Assembly: GCA_039030075.1 (NCBI GenBank)
Contig: JBCCEW010000029.1
Coordinates: 1 to 64,000, forward strand
Reading direction: 5' to 3'
DNA length: 64,000 nucleotides
DNA from: Myxococcota bacterium
GTDB taxonomy: Bacteria > Myxococcota_A > UBA9160 > SMWR01
The position numbers were made by a program, and so were the translations under genes. Of the stretch, positions 24,973-35,032 are shown piece after piece (position 1 is the first letter of the stretch; every line of letters begins with the position of its first letter). The notes beneath the pieces were generated by a model. It saw only the letters and a program-made list of their open reading frames with translations. It was not told the origin of the DNA and made no database searches.

Positions 24973-27900
24973 CTAGCGACTTCTTCGTAGTTGCTCCCGA
25001 CTCCCAATGAGCGAGTAAAGGGACGGGACGAGAAAGAGCGTAACGGCAGTAGAGAACGTGAGGCCCCAGCCAAGCGCGAGCGACACCGGCGAGACGATGG
25101 TGTCGTACCCACCGAGACCGTACGCCGTTGGAAAGACGCCCGCGAGAGTCGACAAGCTCGTGACGACGACCGGGCGAAGTCGCCCAACACATGCTTCGAT
25201 AAGGATGTCCTTCGAGGCCACCCCCGAGGCCCGATCCTTGGCTCTTCGGACGGCGTCGATCAGTAGAATCGATGAGTTGACCACGACGCCCGAAAGGCCC
25301 ACGGCTCCAACTAGAGAGAGCATGGACACCGGCATCCCGTGCGCGAAGAACGTCATGATGACCGCGGCGACCGAGAAGGGCACTACCGCGAACACGACGA
25401 TCGAATCGCGTAGCGACCCCAGCATAAGGGTGATGACGCAGATCGTGAGGCCAATGCTGATGAGGAACGCGACTGCAAGTCCCTGCAAGCCCTCGATGCT
25501 CTCTGCGGCCTCGCCTCCAATCTCAATCAATACTCCGTCCGACTCGAGGCCGAGCTCCTCATCGACTGCGGCTGCGATACTGAGCGGCGTGGCCGCGCTT
25601 CGCGGGTCGATGCCTCCGGTGACCGTTGTCGAACGCATTCCATCCCTCCGAGTCACGCGAGGAGAGACCCGCCTCTCGATCGGCTCCAAGACGTCACGCA
25701 GCGGCACCAAGTCACCGCGTCGATTCCGGATCTCAGCGTCTAGAAGCGCATCGATATCACGCCGGTGAGAGGCTTCGTATAGGACCCGCACGTCCATCGA
25801 CCCGCTTGCACCGCGTATCTCTGTAGCAATGGTCCCTTCCAGCGCGGCTTGCAGCGTCTCAACGACGAGCTCGACATCGAGTTGTCGCATCGCGAGGCGT
25901 TCGTGCGAGGGGTTCAGGTCGAGTTCGGCGACGGCTGCCTCGTCGGTGAGCGCAACGTCCACGCCTCCGGCTTCCTCGGCTACGTGCCGCACCTCCTCCG
26001 CAACTCGAATCCGCGACGCGTCGTCGTTGCCGAGCACGTACACTTCAATCGGCTGGAGGATGGGCGGCCCATCGACAACGGCCGCATACTCAACGTCGAC
26101 TCCGTCAGGGACGACGATGCGATCTCGCACATGCTCAATCCACTCGGTGGCATTGAGGCGCCGCCGATCCAGGTCGAGGAATACCCCGACGAATCCCTGG
26201 TGCTGAGTGCCGCCGGTTGTTCTGGCAATCTCCCCAGACTCGATGTGGCCTGCTCGAGCCGTGACAGCGAGCAGGTCGGATCCCATGATGGTTGGCACCT
26301 GGTCCTGAATCGACGCCAGTATCGCCTCCGTGCGCGCAAGTGGTGTCCCCGCCGGGGCTCTAACTTTGATGTGGAAGCCCTTGCTTCCCTCCTGTGGGTA
26401 GAAGACGAATTGCATCGTCGGTGCGATCACAACTATCACCAAGCACCATCCCAAGATGAAGCTCGCAACGATCGCCAGCGGGCGGTTCAGCGACCGCTCC
26501 AAGAGCCCGCGATAGACCTGCTCCATTCGCACCAAGAACGCGCGCTTGCCCAAGCCGTCGGAACGCTCGCGCAGCCCGCCCATATGCGCGGGCAGAATCG
26601 TGAACGACTCGAGAAGCGAGAATACCAGCGCGATGCAGACCATTGCCGGTAGCGGCCAGACCATCTGCCCCGAACTTCCGCCGAGCGACAAGAGCGGCAC
26701 GAACGCGAGGATCGTTGTCACCGCGGCCGTCGCCACGGGGGCAGCGACTTCCGAAGCTCCCATTGCTGCGGCGTCTGCGGCCGAGTAGCCGCTTGCTCTC
26801 TTCGACAAGATGCGCTCTGCGACGACGACAGCGTCGTCCACAAGCATCCCAAGCACGATGACGAGTCCCAACGTGGAGACAATGTCGAAACCGAGGCCGG
26901 CTCTTGGCATCACCGTGACGACACCGGCTACAACAAGCGGCACCCCGACGCATACCCAGAGCGCTGCCCCGGGGGTGAGGAAGGTGAATACGATGATTCC
27001 GACCAGGAAGGTTCCGATGAGAGCGTTCTGCCCCATGATGCCCATCCGTTTTCGGATGTCGTAGCTTCCATCGTTCACGATCGAGATGCGTACCGAGTCC
27101 GGTACCGCGAGGTTCGACAACACGCGGTCGATGTCGCATCGAGCTTCGAGCAGGTCCGCGCTGGCTGTCTTCGTAGGGATAACGGACACACCGGATTCAC
27201 CATTGGTCCCGACCGCGAGGCCAACGTCCTTGCGTGACATCACAACGCGAGCGACGTCGCCAACCCGCACCAGGCCCGAGGATCCTCCGAAGCGAAGCGC
27301 AGTATTCTCGACATCCTTGGCACTCTCGAAGCGCCCCAAGATGACTACGTCCCGGCGATCAGTCGCTGACTTGATGCCGCTTCCAGCGCCGGACGCGTTT
27401 CTTCGTCGGAGTGCCGCAGTGACATCACCCGAGGTAACGCCAAGCCCCTTGGCAACGTGCGGCTGAAAGAGAACGTGTACCTCTCGGTCAGGCAGGCCGA
27501 CGACCGCTACGCGACCGATCGTTTCCAGGCGGCGGAGTTCATCTTCGAGGCGCTCAGCAAGCGGAGCGACCTCGCTTCCGGGGCCGGAGAGCGCGATCTC
27601 CAGCAGCGGATATTCGGCATCGACGACGCGAGTGATCGTCGGTTCGTCCCGCATCTCCACTGGAAGTCCGGAGATGTTGCCAACCGCCCAGCGGATGTCT
27701 CGTTCGATCCGGGCGGAGTCCTCGGCCTCGGTATCCGGGGAGAGCTCGACGTGCGTACTGCTCTGTCCTCTGATCGACACGGAGGAGTAGTGGCGGATTC
27801 CGTCGATTTCCTGCAGGGCCTCCTCAATGGGAACCGTTACGCGTCCTTCGACTTCTTGCGCCGACGCTCCGGGAAGAGAAGCAGCAACGATGAACTTGGG

Positions 27901-28032
27901 CACCTCTCCGGGTGCGAACGCATCCACGCGGACATTCGAGATCGAAGTCAGACCGAGCAGCGCCATCATGATGGTCAACAGGTGCACCACGAAGGGGCGG
28001 TCCAACAAGAATCGAACAACCCGTTCCACCAC
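24973..28032 (-). CDS. RND efflux pump inner-membrane protein
   Basis: A 1019-residue RND transporter with twelve expected membrane helices in two repeats and two large periplasmic loops. The helix-4 proton-relay motif appears as GMLVDDAVVVAERI. The sequence is AcrB-like in length, exporting small hydrophobic molecules with proton exchange. It starts at GTG, whose first base is the last base of the upstream adaptor stop, so the two are coupled. Codon use is clearly less GC-biased than in flanking genes, which suggests acquisition. No TolC gene accompanies it. Confidence 0.93.
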   Translation of the reverse strand: MVERVVRFLLDRPFVVHLLTIMMALLGLTSISNVRVDAFAPGEVPKFIVAASLPGASAQEVEGRVTVPIEEALQEIDGIRHYSSVSIRGQSSTHVELSPDTEAEDSARIERDIRWAVGNISGLPVEMRDEPTITRVVDAEYPLLEIALSGPGSEVAPLAERLEDELRRLETIGRVAVVGLPDREVHVLFQPHVAKGLGVTSGDVTAALRRRNASGAGSGIKSATDRRDVVILGRFESAKDVENTALRFGGSSGLVRVGDVARVVMSRKDVGLAVGTNGESGVSVIPTKTASADLLEARCDIDRVLSNLAVPDSVRISIVNDGSYDIRKRMGIMGQNALIGTFLVGIIVFTFLTPGAALWVCVGVPLVVAGVVTVMPRAGLGFDIVSTLGLVIVLGMLVDDAVVVAERILSKRASGYSAADAAAMGASEVAAPVATAAVTTILAFVPLLSLGGSSGQMVWPLPAMVCIALVFSLLESFTILPAHMGGLRERSDGLGKRAFLVRMEQVYRGLLERSLNRPLAIVASFILGWCLVIVVIAPTMQFVFYPQEGSKGFHIKVRAPAGTPLARTEAILASIQDQVPTIMGSDLLAVTARAGHIESGEIARTTGGTQHQGFVGVFLDLDRRRLNATEWIEHVRDRIVVPDGVDVEYAAVVDGPPILQPIEVYVLGNDDASRIRVAEEVRHVAEEAGGVDVALTDEAAVAELDLNPSHERLAMRQLDVELVVETLQAALEGTIATEIRGASGSMDVRVLYEASHRRDIDALLDAEIRNRRGDLVPLRDVLEPIERRVSPRVTRRDGMRSTTVTGGIDPRSAATPLSIAAAVDEELGLESDGVLIEIGGEAAESIEGLQGLAVAFLISIGLTICVITLMLGSLRDSIVVFAVVPFSVAAVIMTFFAHGMPVSMLSLVGAVGLSGVVVNSSILLIDAVRRAKDRASGVASKDILIEACVGRLRPVVVTSLSTLAGVFPTAYGLGGYDTIVSPVSLALGWGLTFSTAVTLFLVPSLYSLIGSREQLRRSR

Positions 28033-29174
28033 TAGAATTCGGTGCCCAGCGGCGAGACAGGCATTCCGTCCACGAGGGCGAACTGCCCGGACACGACAAC
28101 GACCTCTCCCTCCTCCATACCGTTCACCACTTCGACGTAACCGGCAGCCTCACGCCCAACTCGGAGACTTCGCTCTCTTGCAACCCACCCGTCCACCGCC
28201 CGCTCGACTATGAAGAGGGCGGCCTTGCCGTTGTCCTGAGTCAAGGCGGAGCGAGGGACGCTGAGGACGGCTGAGTTCGACGCCGGTAGCTCGACAACTG
28301 CCACGATCCCATCTCGCACTCCATCCACGGCGGCATTGGACCAAAGCTCCAGACCGAAGGTCCCCTCGAGCTCATCGGCCATCGCGCCGAGCTTTTGGAT
28401 CGCCATGATTTCCTCGATCCCCGGTAGGTCTGGGAATCGAACGACGAGCTGCGTGTGCGAGCGAATCCGGTGTAGATCACGAGCTGATACGCCGGCTACG
28501 ACTCGAACGCGAGCTAGGTCGACCACGGTTGCCACATGGTCACCGGTCTGGACCGAGTCTCCGGCATCCACGAGCAACTCTTCAACTGTTCCGGCGAACG
28601 GCGCGCGGATGAGGGCGTCTTGCGCCAAGCGTTGCGACTCCTTGAGCTGCACCTCCGTCAGGCGTAGACCTGCTGTCGCGATTTCAAGATTGTTCTCGAG
28701 CTCCGCTAGCCGCACGTCGCTGATCGCGTCCGCTTGCGCCAAGGGTTGCGCTCGCTCGAGCTCTCGCCTTGCATGAGCATTCGCGGCGCGCGCGCGCTGC
28801 CTCTCGGCCAGGGCGCGTTGCACCCTGATCTCCGTGCGACTCGGGTCCAACGCAATAAGCACGGCGTCCGGCAGGACAGGCTCGCCAGGCGCGACTTGAC
28901 GGTCGACAACGCGACCGGTCAACTCAGACTTGAGCTCCGCGACACGGAATGCACGGGCGCGGCCGGTGATTTGTCGGCTCTCGCCGATCACGCGAACCTG
29001 GGCTCGATCCACGGACACCCGCGCCGCGACGACGGGCCTCTTCGCTGCGGGCGATCGGTCCTCCTCCGCAGATTCCGAGGCAGAGCAGGACGCCAAGCCC
29101 AGCAACAGGGTCGCCGCCAAGACGGTTTCCGATCTCGGGTGGCCCAGCGGCCTTTTTTGCGACGGGTGACTCAC
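28032..29174 (-). CDS. RND periplasmic adaptor lipoprotein
   Basis: A 380-residue membrane fusion protein. The lipobox LASC at the end of the signal peptide predicts a lipid-anchored adaptor. The lipoyl and hairpin region contains VAPGEPVLPDAVLIALDPS, an alpha-hairpin rich in Arg and Ala (QRARAANAHARRELERAQ), then ALIRAPFAGTVEELLVDAG. A C-terminal beta-barrel follows. GTG at 29174 is chosen from the lipobox position and a GGAGAG five bases upstream. It is the first gene of the operon with the RND protein. Its promoter shares a repeat with the MipA-type gene at 36042. Confidence 0.88.
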   Translation of the reverse strand: MSHPSQKRPLGHPRSETVLAATLLLGLASCSASESAEEDRSPAAKRPVVAARVSVDRAQVRVIGESRQITGRARAFRVAELKSELTGRVVDRQVAPGEPVLPDAVLIALDPSRTEIRVQRALAERQRARAANAHARRELERAQPLAQADAISDVRLAELENNLEIATAGLRLTEVQLKESQRLAQDALIRAPFAGTVEELLVDAGDSVQTGDHVATVVDLARVRVVAGVSARDLHRIRSHTQLVVRFPDLPGIEEIMAIQKLGAMADELEGTFGLELWSNAAVDGVRDGIVAVVELPASNSAVLSVPRSALTQDNGKAALFIVERAVDGWVARERSLRVGREAAGYVEVVNGMEEGEVVVVSGQFALVDGMPVSPLGTEF

Positions 29175-29203
29175 CGTGCTCTCCGATGGCGATGCTCCCC
29201 ACA

Positions 29204-29254
29204 ACCATCGGCGCCGGACCTTGCTGCCCCTTTTGGGGCGTGTGAAGAAGTGTG
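29204..29254 (-). promoter_or_regulatory. OmpR-type box plus second motif, RND operon
   Basis: The plus strand shows GTGTGAAGAAGTGTG at 29240-29254, a direct repeat of GTGTG with a ten-base period, as OmpR/PhoB-type regulators bind. After 30 bases comes accatcggc (29204-29212). The promoter of the MipA-type gene carries the same two blocks with the same 30-base gap and nearly the same distance to the start codon (69 and 72 bases). It is a likely target of the response regulator at 37074. The rest of the 324-base region up to 29498 holds the tetR operators and no other gene. Confidence 0.6.
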
Positions 29255-29424
29255 TATTTCGTTGGGGAGAGGGTGTCGCAAACGGAAAGACCAGTGATTC
29301 CGGTCGACTGCGGCCAGCGTTAAGGGACCGCTTCGCCGCGCCGGCGGGCTCATGCATCCGCGAAACGGACGCTGGGCTAGGCAGAGCGCCTGGCGCTTAG
29401 CGTTCTTGATTTCCTCAGAGATCG

Positions 29425-29447
29425 AACGTACGTTTGAAACGATCGTT
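29425..29447. promoter_or_regulatory. twin palindromic TetR operators
   Basis: Two perfect ten-base palindromes, AACGTACGTT (29425-29434) and AACGATCGTT (29438-29447), have centres 13 bases apart and end 52 bases upstream of the tetR start. They are the obvious autoregulatory sites for the TetR protein at 29499 and its RND operon. Confidence 0.6.
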
Positions 29448-29498
29448 CGACCGCTTTGTTGATCCCACGGATCGAATCGCGCGCCCCGCGAGAGCCCT

Positions 29499-30179
29499 TT
29501 GACCTCCGCCCCTCGAGTCGACTCGGACCGGCCTTCCAGCCATGACCGGCCGCCGTCTGCCGCCAAGCTCCGACTGATCGATGCCGCCGAGCGAATCTTC
29601 GCGGAGCGAGGCTTCGAGGGTGCCTCGATGCGCGCGATCACCGCGGAAGCGGGCATGTCGGTCTCCGCCGCGAACTATCACTTCGGTTCCAAGGAAGCGC
29701 TGCTGGCGGCGACGATCCGCCGCCACGTCGAGCCGATCAACGAGCGGCGCTTGGCGGAGCTGGCGCGGACCGAGGCCGAGTCGGCTCCGGACCCTCCCGA
29801 CGTCGAGGCGATTCTGCGTGCCTTCCTCTTCCCGTCGTTCGAGGAGCCAAGCGAGCGGGACAGTCACCGAGAAGTCGTAAGCCGTCTTCATTCCGATCCG
29901 CCCGAACGCGTTGGCCGGCTCAAGAACGAGCTCTACACAGCAATGCGGGAGCGGTTCTGTGATGCGCTCGCGCGTGCCTTGCCGGGTGCCGACCGGGCCC
30001 AGATCGAGGTCGGTTACCAGTTCTGCATCGGCGTCATGGTGCACGTGATCGCTGGCCATCACATGCCGAGCGCTCCAACGAAGGAGCTCGATCCCGAAGA
30101 GACGACGCAGGCCATCGCGCGCTACACGAGCGCAGGGCTTCGCGCCCTTGTCGGCGATGGCGGTGGGGGTAACGGCTGA
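29499..30179 (+). CDS. TetR family efflux regulator
   Basis: A 226-residue TetR protein. The helix-turn-helix covers about residues 22-68 (LRLIDAAERIFAERGFEGAS, then VSAANYHFGSKEALLAA), and a C-terminal TetR ligand domain follows. No ATG exists near the N-terminus, so TTG at 29499 is the best start, with GAGAG upstream. The stop TGA shares its A with the ATG of the adaptor gene, giving a tetR-adaptor-RND operon, and twin palindromes precede it. It probably represses the pump until a pump substrate binds. Confidence 0.88.
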   Translation: MTSAPRVDSDRPSSHDRPPSAAKLRLIDAAERIFAERGFEGASMRAITAEAGMSVSAANYHFGSKEALLAATIRRHVEPINERRLAELARTEAESAPDPPDVEAILRAFLFPSFEEPSERDSHREVVSRLHSDPPERVGRLKNELYTAMRERFCDALARALPGADRAQIEVGYQFCIGVMVHVIAGHHMPSAPTKELDPEETTQAIARYTSAGLRALVGDGGGGNG

Positions 30180-31405
30180 TGGACGGGCGGCGGCGCAAGC
30201 ATATACTTCCCCTGTTGCTCCTCGGGGTTGGCGCGGTTCTGGTCGCGCTGCTTGTTGGCGTCCAGCCCAGTCCGAGTCGTACAGAGCCGGCGCCGATCTC
30301 TCCGCTCGTACGCGTTGTCGAGGCTATCCCCGAGACGATATCGCTACGCGTTCACGCACAGGGTACGGTCGTTCCGCGAACCGAAAGCGACCTGGTTCCC
30401 GAGGTGGCCGGGCGGGTCGAGTGGGTGTCTCCAGACCTCGTCTCCGGCGGCACCTTCGAGTCTGGCGAGCCGTTGGTTCGCATCGAGCGAGCCGACCATC
30501 AGGCAGAGCTCGAGAGTGCGCGCGCCGCGGTTGCCCGCACGCGCAGCGAGGCAAGCCGCGCCGCGAAGGAGCTGCGTCGCCAACGCACCCTCGCCGGTCG
30601 ATCCGTCACGAGTCAGGCGCGCATTGACGACGCCGAGAACGCAAGCCGAGTTGCCGACGCGCTGGCACTGGAGGCCAAGGCGAAGCTGGCGCGAGCCCAG
30701 CGCGATCTCGAGCGCACCGAGCTGCGTGCACCCTACACGGGGCGCGTGCGGGAAGAGAGCGTCGATCCCGGTCAGTTTGTGAATCGCGGCACCGCGATCG
30801 CGCGGCTGTACGCGGTCGACTATGCGGAGGTGCGCCTTCCGCTGCCCGACCGCGAGTTGGCCTACCTCGACGAGAGCGTTCTCCATGTCGTCCGTGGAGC
30901 CGATGGGCTTCGACCGCGCGCGACCCTCCGGGCGGAGTTTGCGGGTGGCTCGCACGAATGGCGTGGTGAGATCGTCCGTTCGGAGGGCGAGATCGACGCG
31001 CGCAGTCGGATGGTGCACATCGTCGCTCGGGTGGAGGACCCCTACGGTCTCGCCGCGGATCCCACGCTCGAGGCGCCGCCGCCGCTTGCAGTTGGGCTCT
31101 TCGTTGACGCAGAAATCGAGGGTCGCTCGATCGAGAACGCTTTCGTGTTGCCCCGTGAGGTGCTGCATGTCCACCGTGGCCAGGAAGGTCAGGTCTGGGT
31201 GGTCGACGCGGAAGATCGGATCCGAGTGCAAGATGTCGAGGTGCTGCGCACCGAACGAACCGACGTGGTGATCACGGCCGGTCTCGGCCGAGGCGACCGC
31301 GTACTGCGGACGCGCTTGCGAGCACCGATCGATGGGATGAGCGTGCGCGTCGCGAGCCCGGACACCGCTCCGAATCGAGAAGCGCTCGCGGAGCGGAAGC
31401 AATGA
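30179..31405 (+). CDS. RND periplasmic adaptor protein
   Basis: A 408-residue membrane fusion protein with one N-terminal membrane helix (about residues 9-27) instead of a lipobox. The lipoyl half VPEVAGRVEWVSPDLVSGG, an alpha hairpin, the second half RAPYTGRVREESVDPGQFV and a beta-barrel follow in order. The one-base overlap with tetR and the ATGA overlap with the RND gene show a tightly coupled operon. It bridges the RND protein at 31402 to a TolC channel encoded elsewhere. Confidence 0.92.
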   Translation: MDGRRRKHILPLLLLGVGAVLVALLVGVQPSPSRTEPAPISPLVRVVEAIPETISLRVHAQGTVVPRTESDLVPEVAGRVEWVSPDLVSGGTFESGEPLVRIERADHQAELESARAAVARTRSEASRAAKELRRQRTLAGRSVTSQARIDDAENASRVADALALEAKAKLARAQRDLERTELRAPYTGRVREESVDPGQFVNRGTAIARLYAVDYAEVRLPLPDRELAYLDESVLHVVRGADGLRPRATLRAEFAGGSHEWRGEIVRSEGEIDARSRMVHIVARVEDPYGLAADPTLEAPPPLAVGLFVDAEIEGRSIENAFVLPREVLHVHRGQEGQVWVVDAEDRIRVQDVEVLRTERTDVVITAGLGRGDRVLRTRLRAPIDGMSVRVASPDTAPNREALAERKQ

Positions 31406-34400
31406 CCCGGATCATCGCTTGGTGGGCGCGGAACCCTGTTGCGGCGAACCTGTTGATGTTCCTGATGCTGCTCGGAGGCCTCGCAAGCGTTCCAGCGATC
31501 GGCCAGAAATCCTTCCCTGACCTCGACCTCGAGCGCATCACGATCAGCGTGGAGTATCCAGGAGCGGCTCCCGAGGAGGTTGAGGAAGGCGTCTGCATCC
31601 GCATTGAGGAAGAGGTCCAGGGGCTCAACGGCGTCAAGAAGATCACATCGACGGCGACAGAGGGCCTCTGCGCCGTGACCGTCGAACTCTCTCGAGGATA
31701 TCCGGTCGATCGGGCGCTGAGCGACGTGAAGAACGCCGTTGACGGTATCGACGCCTTCCCCGACGAAACCGAGGAGCCGGTCATTCGCTACCTCGAGATC
31801 CAGAGGACTGCCGTGCAGATCGCGCTCTCCGGAGCGGCTTCGGAGCGATCGCTGAAGGTGTGGGGTGAGCGTCTACGCGATGGACTTTCTGCGCAGCCAG
31901 AGATCTCGCAGGTGGAGTTACAGAATGCCCGCGAGTACGAACTCGCCATCGAAGTCCCGGAGGCCTCGCTGCGCCGCCACGGCCTGAGCTTCGACCAGGT
32001 AGTGGCGGCGGTGCAGCGCGGGTCGCTCGATCTACCGGGGGGCGCGATCAAGACGGATTCTGGGGAAGTACTCCTACGCGCAAAAGGCCAGGCCTACACG
32101 GCCGAGGATTTCCAAGCGCTCGTGGTCATGACGCGCGCCGACGGAACGCGCCTTCGCCTGGGAGAAATCGCGAACGTGGTGGACGGGTTCGAGGACGAGG
32201 ACCGCTATGCCCGTTTCGATGGCGAGCCTTCTCTGATGATCCGCGTGGTACGGGTCGGCGACCAGAAGGTCATGGGCGTGGTCGAATCGGCCCAAAGCTT
32301 CCTCGGGCGCGAAGGTCCACGCCTACCGGAAGGCCTGAAAATGACGGTCTGGCGCGACGGGGCGAAGGAGCTCCGTGAGCGGCTCGACATCTTGTGGCGC
32401 AACGGACGCGCGGGCTTCGTCCTCGTGTTCCTGGTCTTGGCGCTCTTTCTGCAGTTTCGTTTGGCGATCTGGGTTTCGATCGGTGTTCCGGTCGCGATCG
32501 CCGGTTCACTCGTCCTCTTGCCGGCATCTGACATCTCCATCGACGTGATCTCGACCTTCGCCTTTATCATGGTGCTCGGCCTGTTGGTCGACGACGCGAT
32601 CGTCGTTGGTGAGAACGTCCACACCCATCAGGAGAACGAGGAAGATCCGTTGCAGGGCGCTGTAAGTGGCGCCCAGGAAGTGGCGGTCCCTGTGATCTTC
32701 GGCGTGTTGACGACGATGGTTGCATTCCTTCCGATGATTGCATCGCCCGGTTTGATGGGTCAGATCTTTGGGACGATCGGTATGGTGGTCATCTTCTGCC
32801 TGATCGGCTCCCTGGTCGAATCACAGTGGATTCTACCTGCGCACCTCGGTCACCACGGAGGGCGCGGCCTCTCCGACGCGCGATCTCGTCTCGGAATGCG
32901 CTGGAGGGGCATACAGCAGCGATTCTCGGGATGGCTCCGCAGGTTTACTCACGACCACTACGTGCCCGCACTCGATCGCGCGATCGAATGGCGCTACAGC
33001 GCAGCGGCGGGTGCGGCGGTTCTCCTGCTTCTCGCCTTTGCGCTTATCGGGACGGGGTGGGTCAAGTTCACTTTCTTCCCGGAGATCGAGTCCGACTACG
33101 TAACGGCCAGCGTCGCGATGCCGCAGGGGACTCCCGTCGACCTGACTGCTCGCGCGGTGGACTCGCTCGAGCGCTCGGCGATCGAGCTCAGCGAGCAACT
33201 GAACGCCGAATTCGGGGCGGACGAAAGCGATCCGCTGGTTCGGCATGTAATGGTCTCTGTCGGGGTGCAAAGTGCGGACGAGGGATCGCCTCGGGGAGCG
33301 AACGCGCCCACCGGCTCGCATCTCGGTGAGGTACAGATCGAGATCCTGAGCGGCGATCGCCGGCCGCTTTCCGCCAAGGAAATCGCGAATCGCTGGCGCG
33401 AGCTCACGCCGCCGATCCCCGGCGTCGAGGAGCTGTCCTACGCCGCCGATTACTTCGCGAAGGGCGACGAAATCGATGTCCAGTTGCAGTCGGAAAGCCT
33501 GGCGGACCTCCAGTCTGCCGCGACCTTACTCCGCCGCGAGTTGACCTCGTATCCGGGCGTCTACGACATCACCGATTCATTCAGGGCTGGCAAACAGGAG
33601 ATCAAGCTCAAAATTCTACCCTCCGCCGAGGCGCTCGGTCTGACGCTCGAGGACCTCGCTCGGCAGGTGAGACAGGCGTTCTATGGTCACGAGGCGCAGC
33701 GAGTTCAGCGGGGCCGTGACGACATCAAGGTCATGGTGCGATTTCCGAAGGATCAACGTCGCTCGTTGACCGATCTCTCGGAGCTTCGCATCCGAACGCC
33801 CGACGGCGCGGAGGTCCCGTTCGACAGCGTGGCGCGCGCCGAGATGGGCTCTGGCTTTGCCAGCATCAAGCGGGCCGATCGCAGTCGCGTGATCAACGTG
33901 ATGGCCGGTGTGAATGATCGGCTCGCCAACGCCAATGAGGTCCTTGCTTCACTCGAGGCCGAGTTCCTGCCGACGCTGGTCGGTGACTACCCCGGACTCT
34001 CGTTCTCCCTCGAGGGCGACGCAGCCGAACAAGGTGAGTCGGTGGCGGCGCTCGGACGCAACTACATCGTCGCCATGTTCGCGATCTACGCGTTGCTTGC
34101 CATCCCGCTCCGCTCGTACCTCCAGCCACTCATCATCATGGCGGTGATTCCTTTCGGTGTGGTGGGTGCCCTGCTCGGACATTTGCTAATGGGTGGCCTC
34201 GCGGGCGCACTGCCAGAGTGGATGACGGTGACGCGGGCCGTCGTCGGTTTCAGCATGATGTCGATCTTCGGAATCGTCGCCGCATCGGGTGTCGTCGTGA
34301 ACGCGAGCCTCGTCCTGACTCACTCGATCAATGGGCGACTCGGGGCAGGTTCCGCGCTTCGTGCCGCCGTGCGCGAGGCCGGCGTCACGCGCTTCCGGCC

Positions 34401-34671
34401 TGTGGTGCTGACGTCGATCACCACGTTCGTGGGTCTCGTACCGATGTTGCTTGAGGGAAGCTCGACCGCACAGTTCTTGATTCCGATGGCGTGCTCGCTT
34501 GCCTTCGGAACTCTGTTCTCTTCGGTGATCTCGCTGTTCCTTGTCCCCTGTGCCTACGTGATCGTCGATGACCTCCAAAAGGCCTACGCGACGACATGGG
34601 ACCGGCTTATGGGAATGGGGCCGCTTGGCCTGGCGGCAGGGGCGGACCCTCCTGAGGACCGGTTGCGCTAA
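31402..34671 (+). CDS. RND efflux pump inner-membrane protein
   Basis: A 1089-residue RND transporter, slightly longer than AcrB. The first helix follows RIIAWWARNPVAANLLMFLM, helix 4 has GLLVDDAIVVGENVH with the proton-relay aspartates, and the second half repeats the fold. It sits at the end of the tetR-adaptor-RND operon and is followed by a perfect hairpin. It is only distantly similar to the RND protein at 24973, so the two are not a recent duplication. Substrate range cannot be read from the sequence. Confidence 0.94.
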   Translation: MTRIIAWWARNPVAANLLMFLMLLGGLASVPAIGQKSFPDLDLERITISVEYPGAAPEEVEEGVCIRIEEEVQGLNGVKKITSTATEGLCAVTVELSRGYPVDRALSDVKNAVDGIDAFPDETEEPVIRYLEIQRTAVQIALSGAASERSLKVWGERLRDGLSAQPEISQVELQNAREYELAIEVPEASLRRHGLSFDQVVAAVQRGSLDLPGGAIKTDSGEVLLRAKGQAYTAEDFQALVVMTRADGTRLRLGEIANVVDGFEDEDRYARFDGEPSLMIRVVRVGDQKVMGVVESAQSFLGREGPRLPEGLKMTVWRDGAKELRERLDILWRNGRAGFVLVFLVLALFLQFRLAIWVSIGVPVAIAGSLVLLPASDISIDVISTFAFIMVLGLLVDDAIVVGENVHTHQENEEDPLQGAVSGAQEVAVPVIFGVLTTMVAFLPMIASPGLMGQIFGTIGMVVIFCLIGSLVESQWILPAHLGHHGGRGLSDARSRLGMRWRGIQQRFSGWLRRFTHDHYVPALDRAIEWRYSAAAGAAVLLLLAFALIGTGWVKFTFFPEIESDYVTASVAMPQGTPVDLTARAVDSLERSAIELSEQLNAEFGADESDPLVRHVMVSVGVQSADEGSPRGANAPTGSHLGEVQIEILSGDRRPLSAKEIANRWRELTPPIPGVEELSYAADYFAKGDEIDVQLQSESLADLQSAATLLRRELTSYPGVYDITDSFRAGKQEIKLKILPSAEALGLTLEDLARQVRQAFYGHEAQRVQRGRDDIKVMVRFPKDQRRSLTDLSELRIRTPDGAEVPFDSVARAEMGSGFASIKRADRSRVINVMAGVNDRLANANEVLASLEAEFLPTLVGDYPGLSFSLEGDAAEQGESVAALGRNYIVAMFAIYALLAIPLRSYLQPLIIMAVIPFGVVGALLGHLLMGGLAGALPEWMTVTRAVVGFSMMSIFGIVAASGVVVNASLVLTHSINGRLGAGSALRAAVREAGVTRFRPVVLTSITTFVGLVPMLLEGSSTAQFLIPMACSLAFGTLFSSVISLFLVPCAYVIVDDLQKAYATTWDRLMGMGPLGLAAGADPPEDRLR

Positions 34672-34723
34672 GGAGGGTTCGACACGTTCGCGTGCCTCGT
34701 CTTGCATTGATCAAGAAAGAAGA

Positions 34724-34752
34724 ACCCAGGGCCGCGTACGCCGGCCCTGGGT
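34724..34752 (+). terminator. terminator hairpin after RND operon
   Basis: ACCCAGGGCCG and CGGCCCTGGGT form a perfect eleven-pair stem around a seven-base loop, 52 bases after the RND stop; the tail is only weakly T-rich (ctct). The rest of the 361-base gap to 35032 contains no convincing gene, repeat or insertion-sequence end. Confidence 0.65.
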
Positions 34753-35032
34753 CTCTAGCCAGGTGCTGAGCTCGTCTCACTTGCTAGGCCGCCCACGATG
34801 CCCTCCCATCGTGCCGCTGTCGCTAGGCTCGCGAGTGGTCCCGCTGCACCCGTGGACTGATCAGCTTGATTCTGAGTTTACCTAGGACTTCGGGCCCCCT
34901 GACCGATGCCGTTGGTCCTTCGTCGCGTTGCATTGATCGTCACGTGGTACGTCTCATCCCCCCTCTGTCATTGACGCTGTGGCATTGTGGAAGCCTCTCG
35001 GTGCGAGCGCGCCTGCGTCTCCCGACGCCTTC

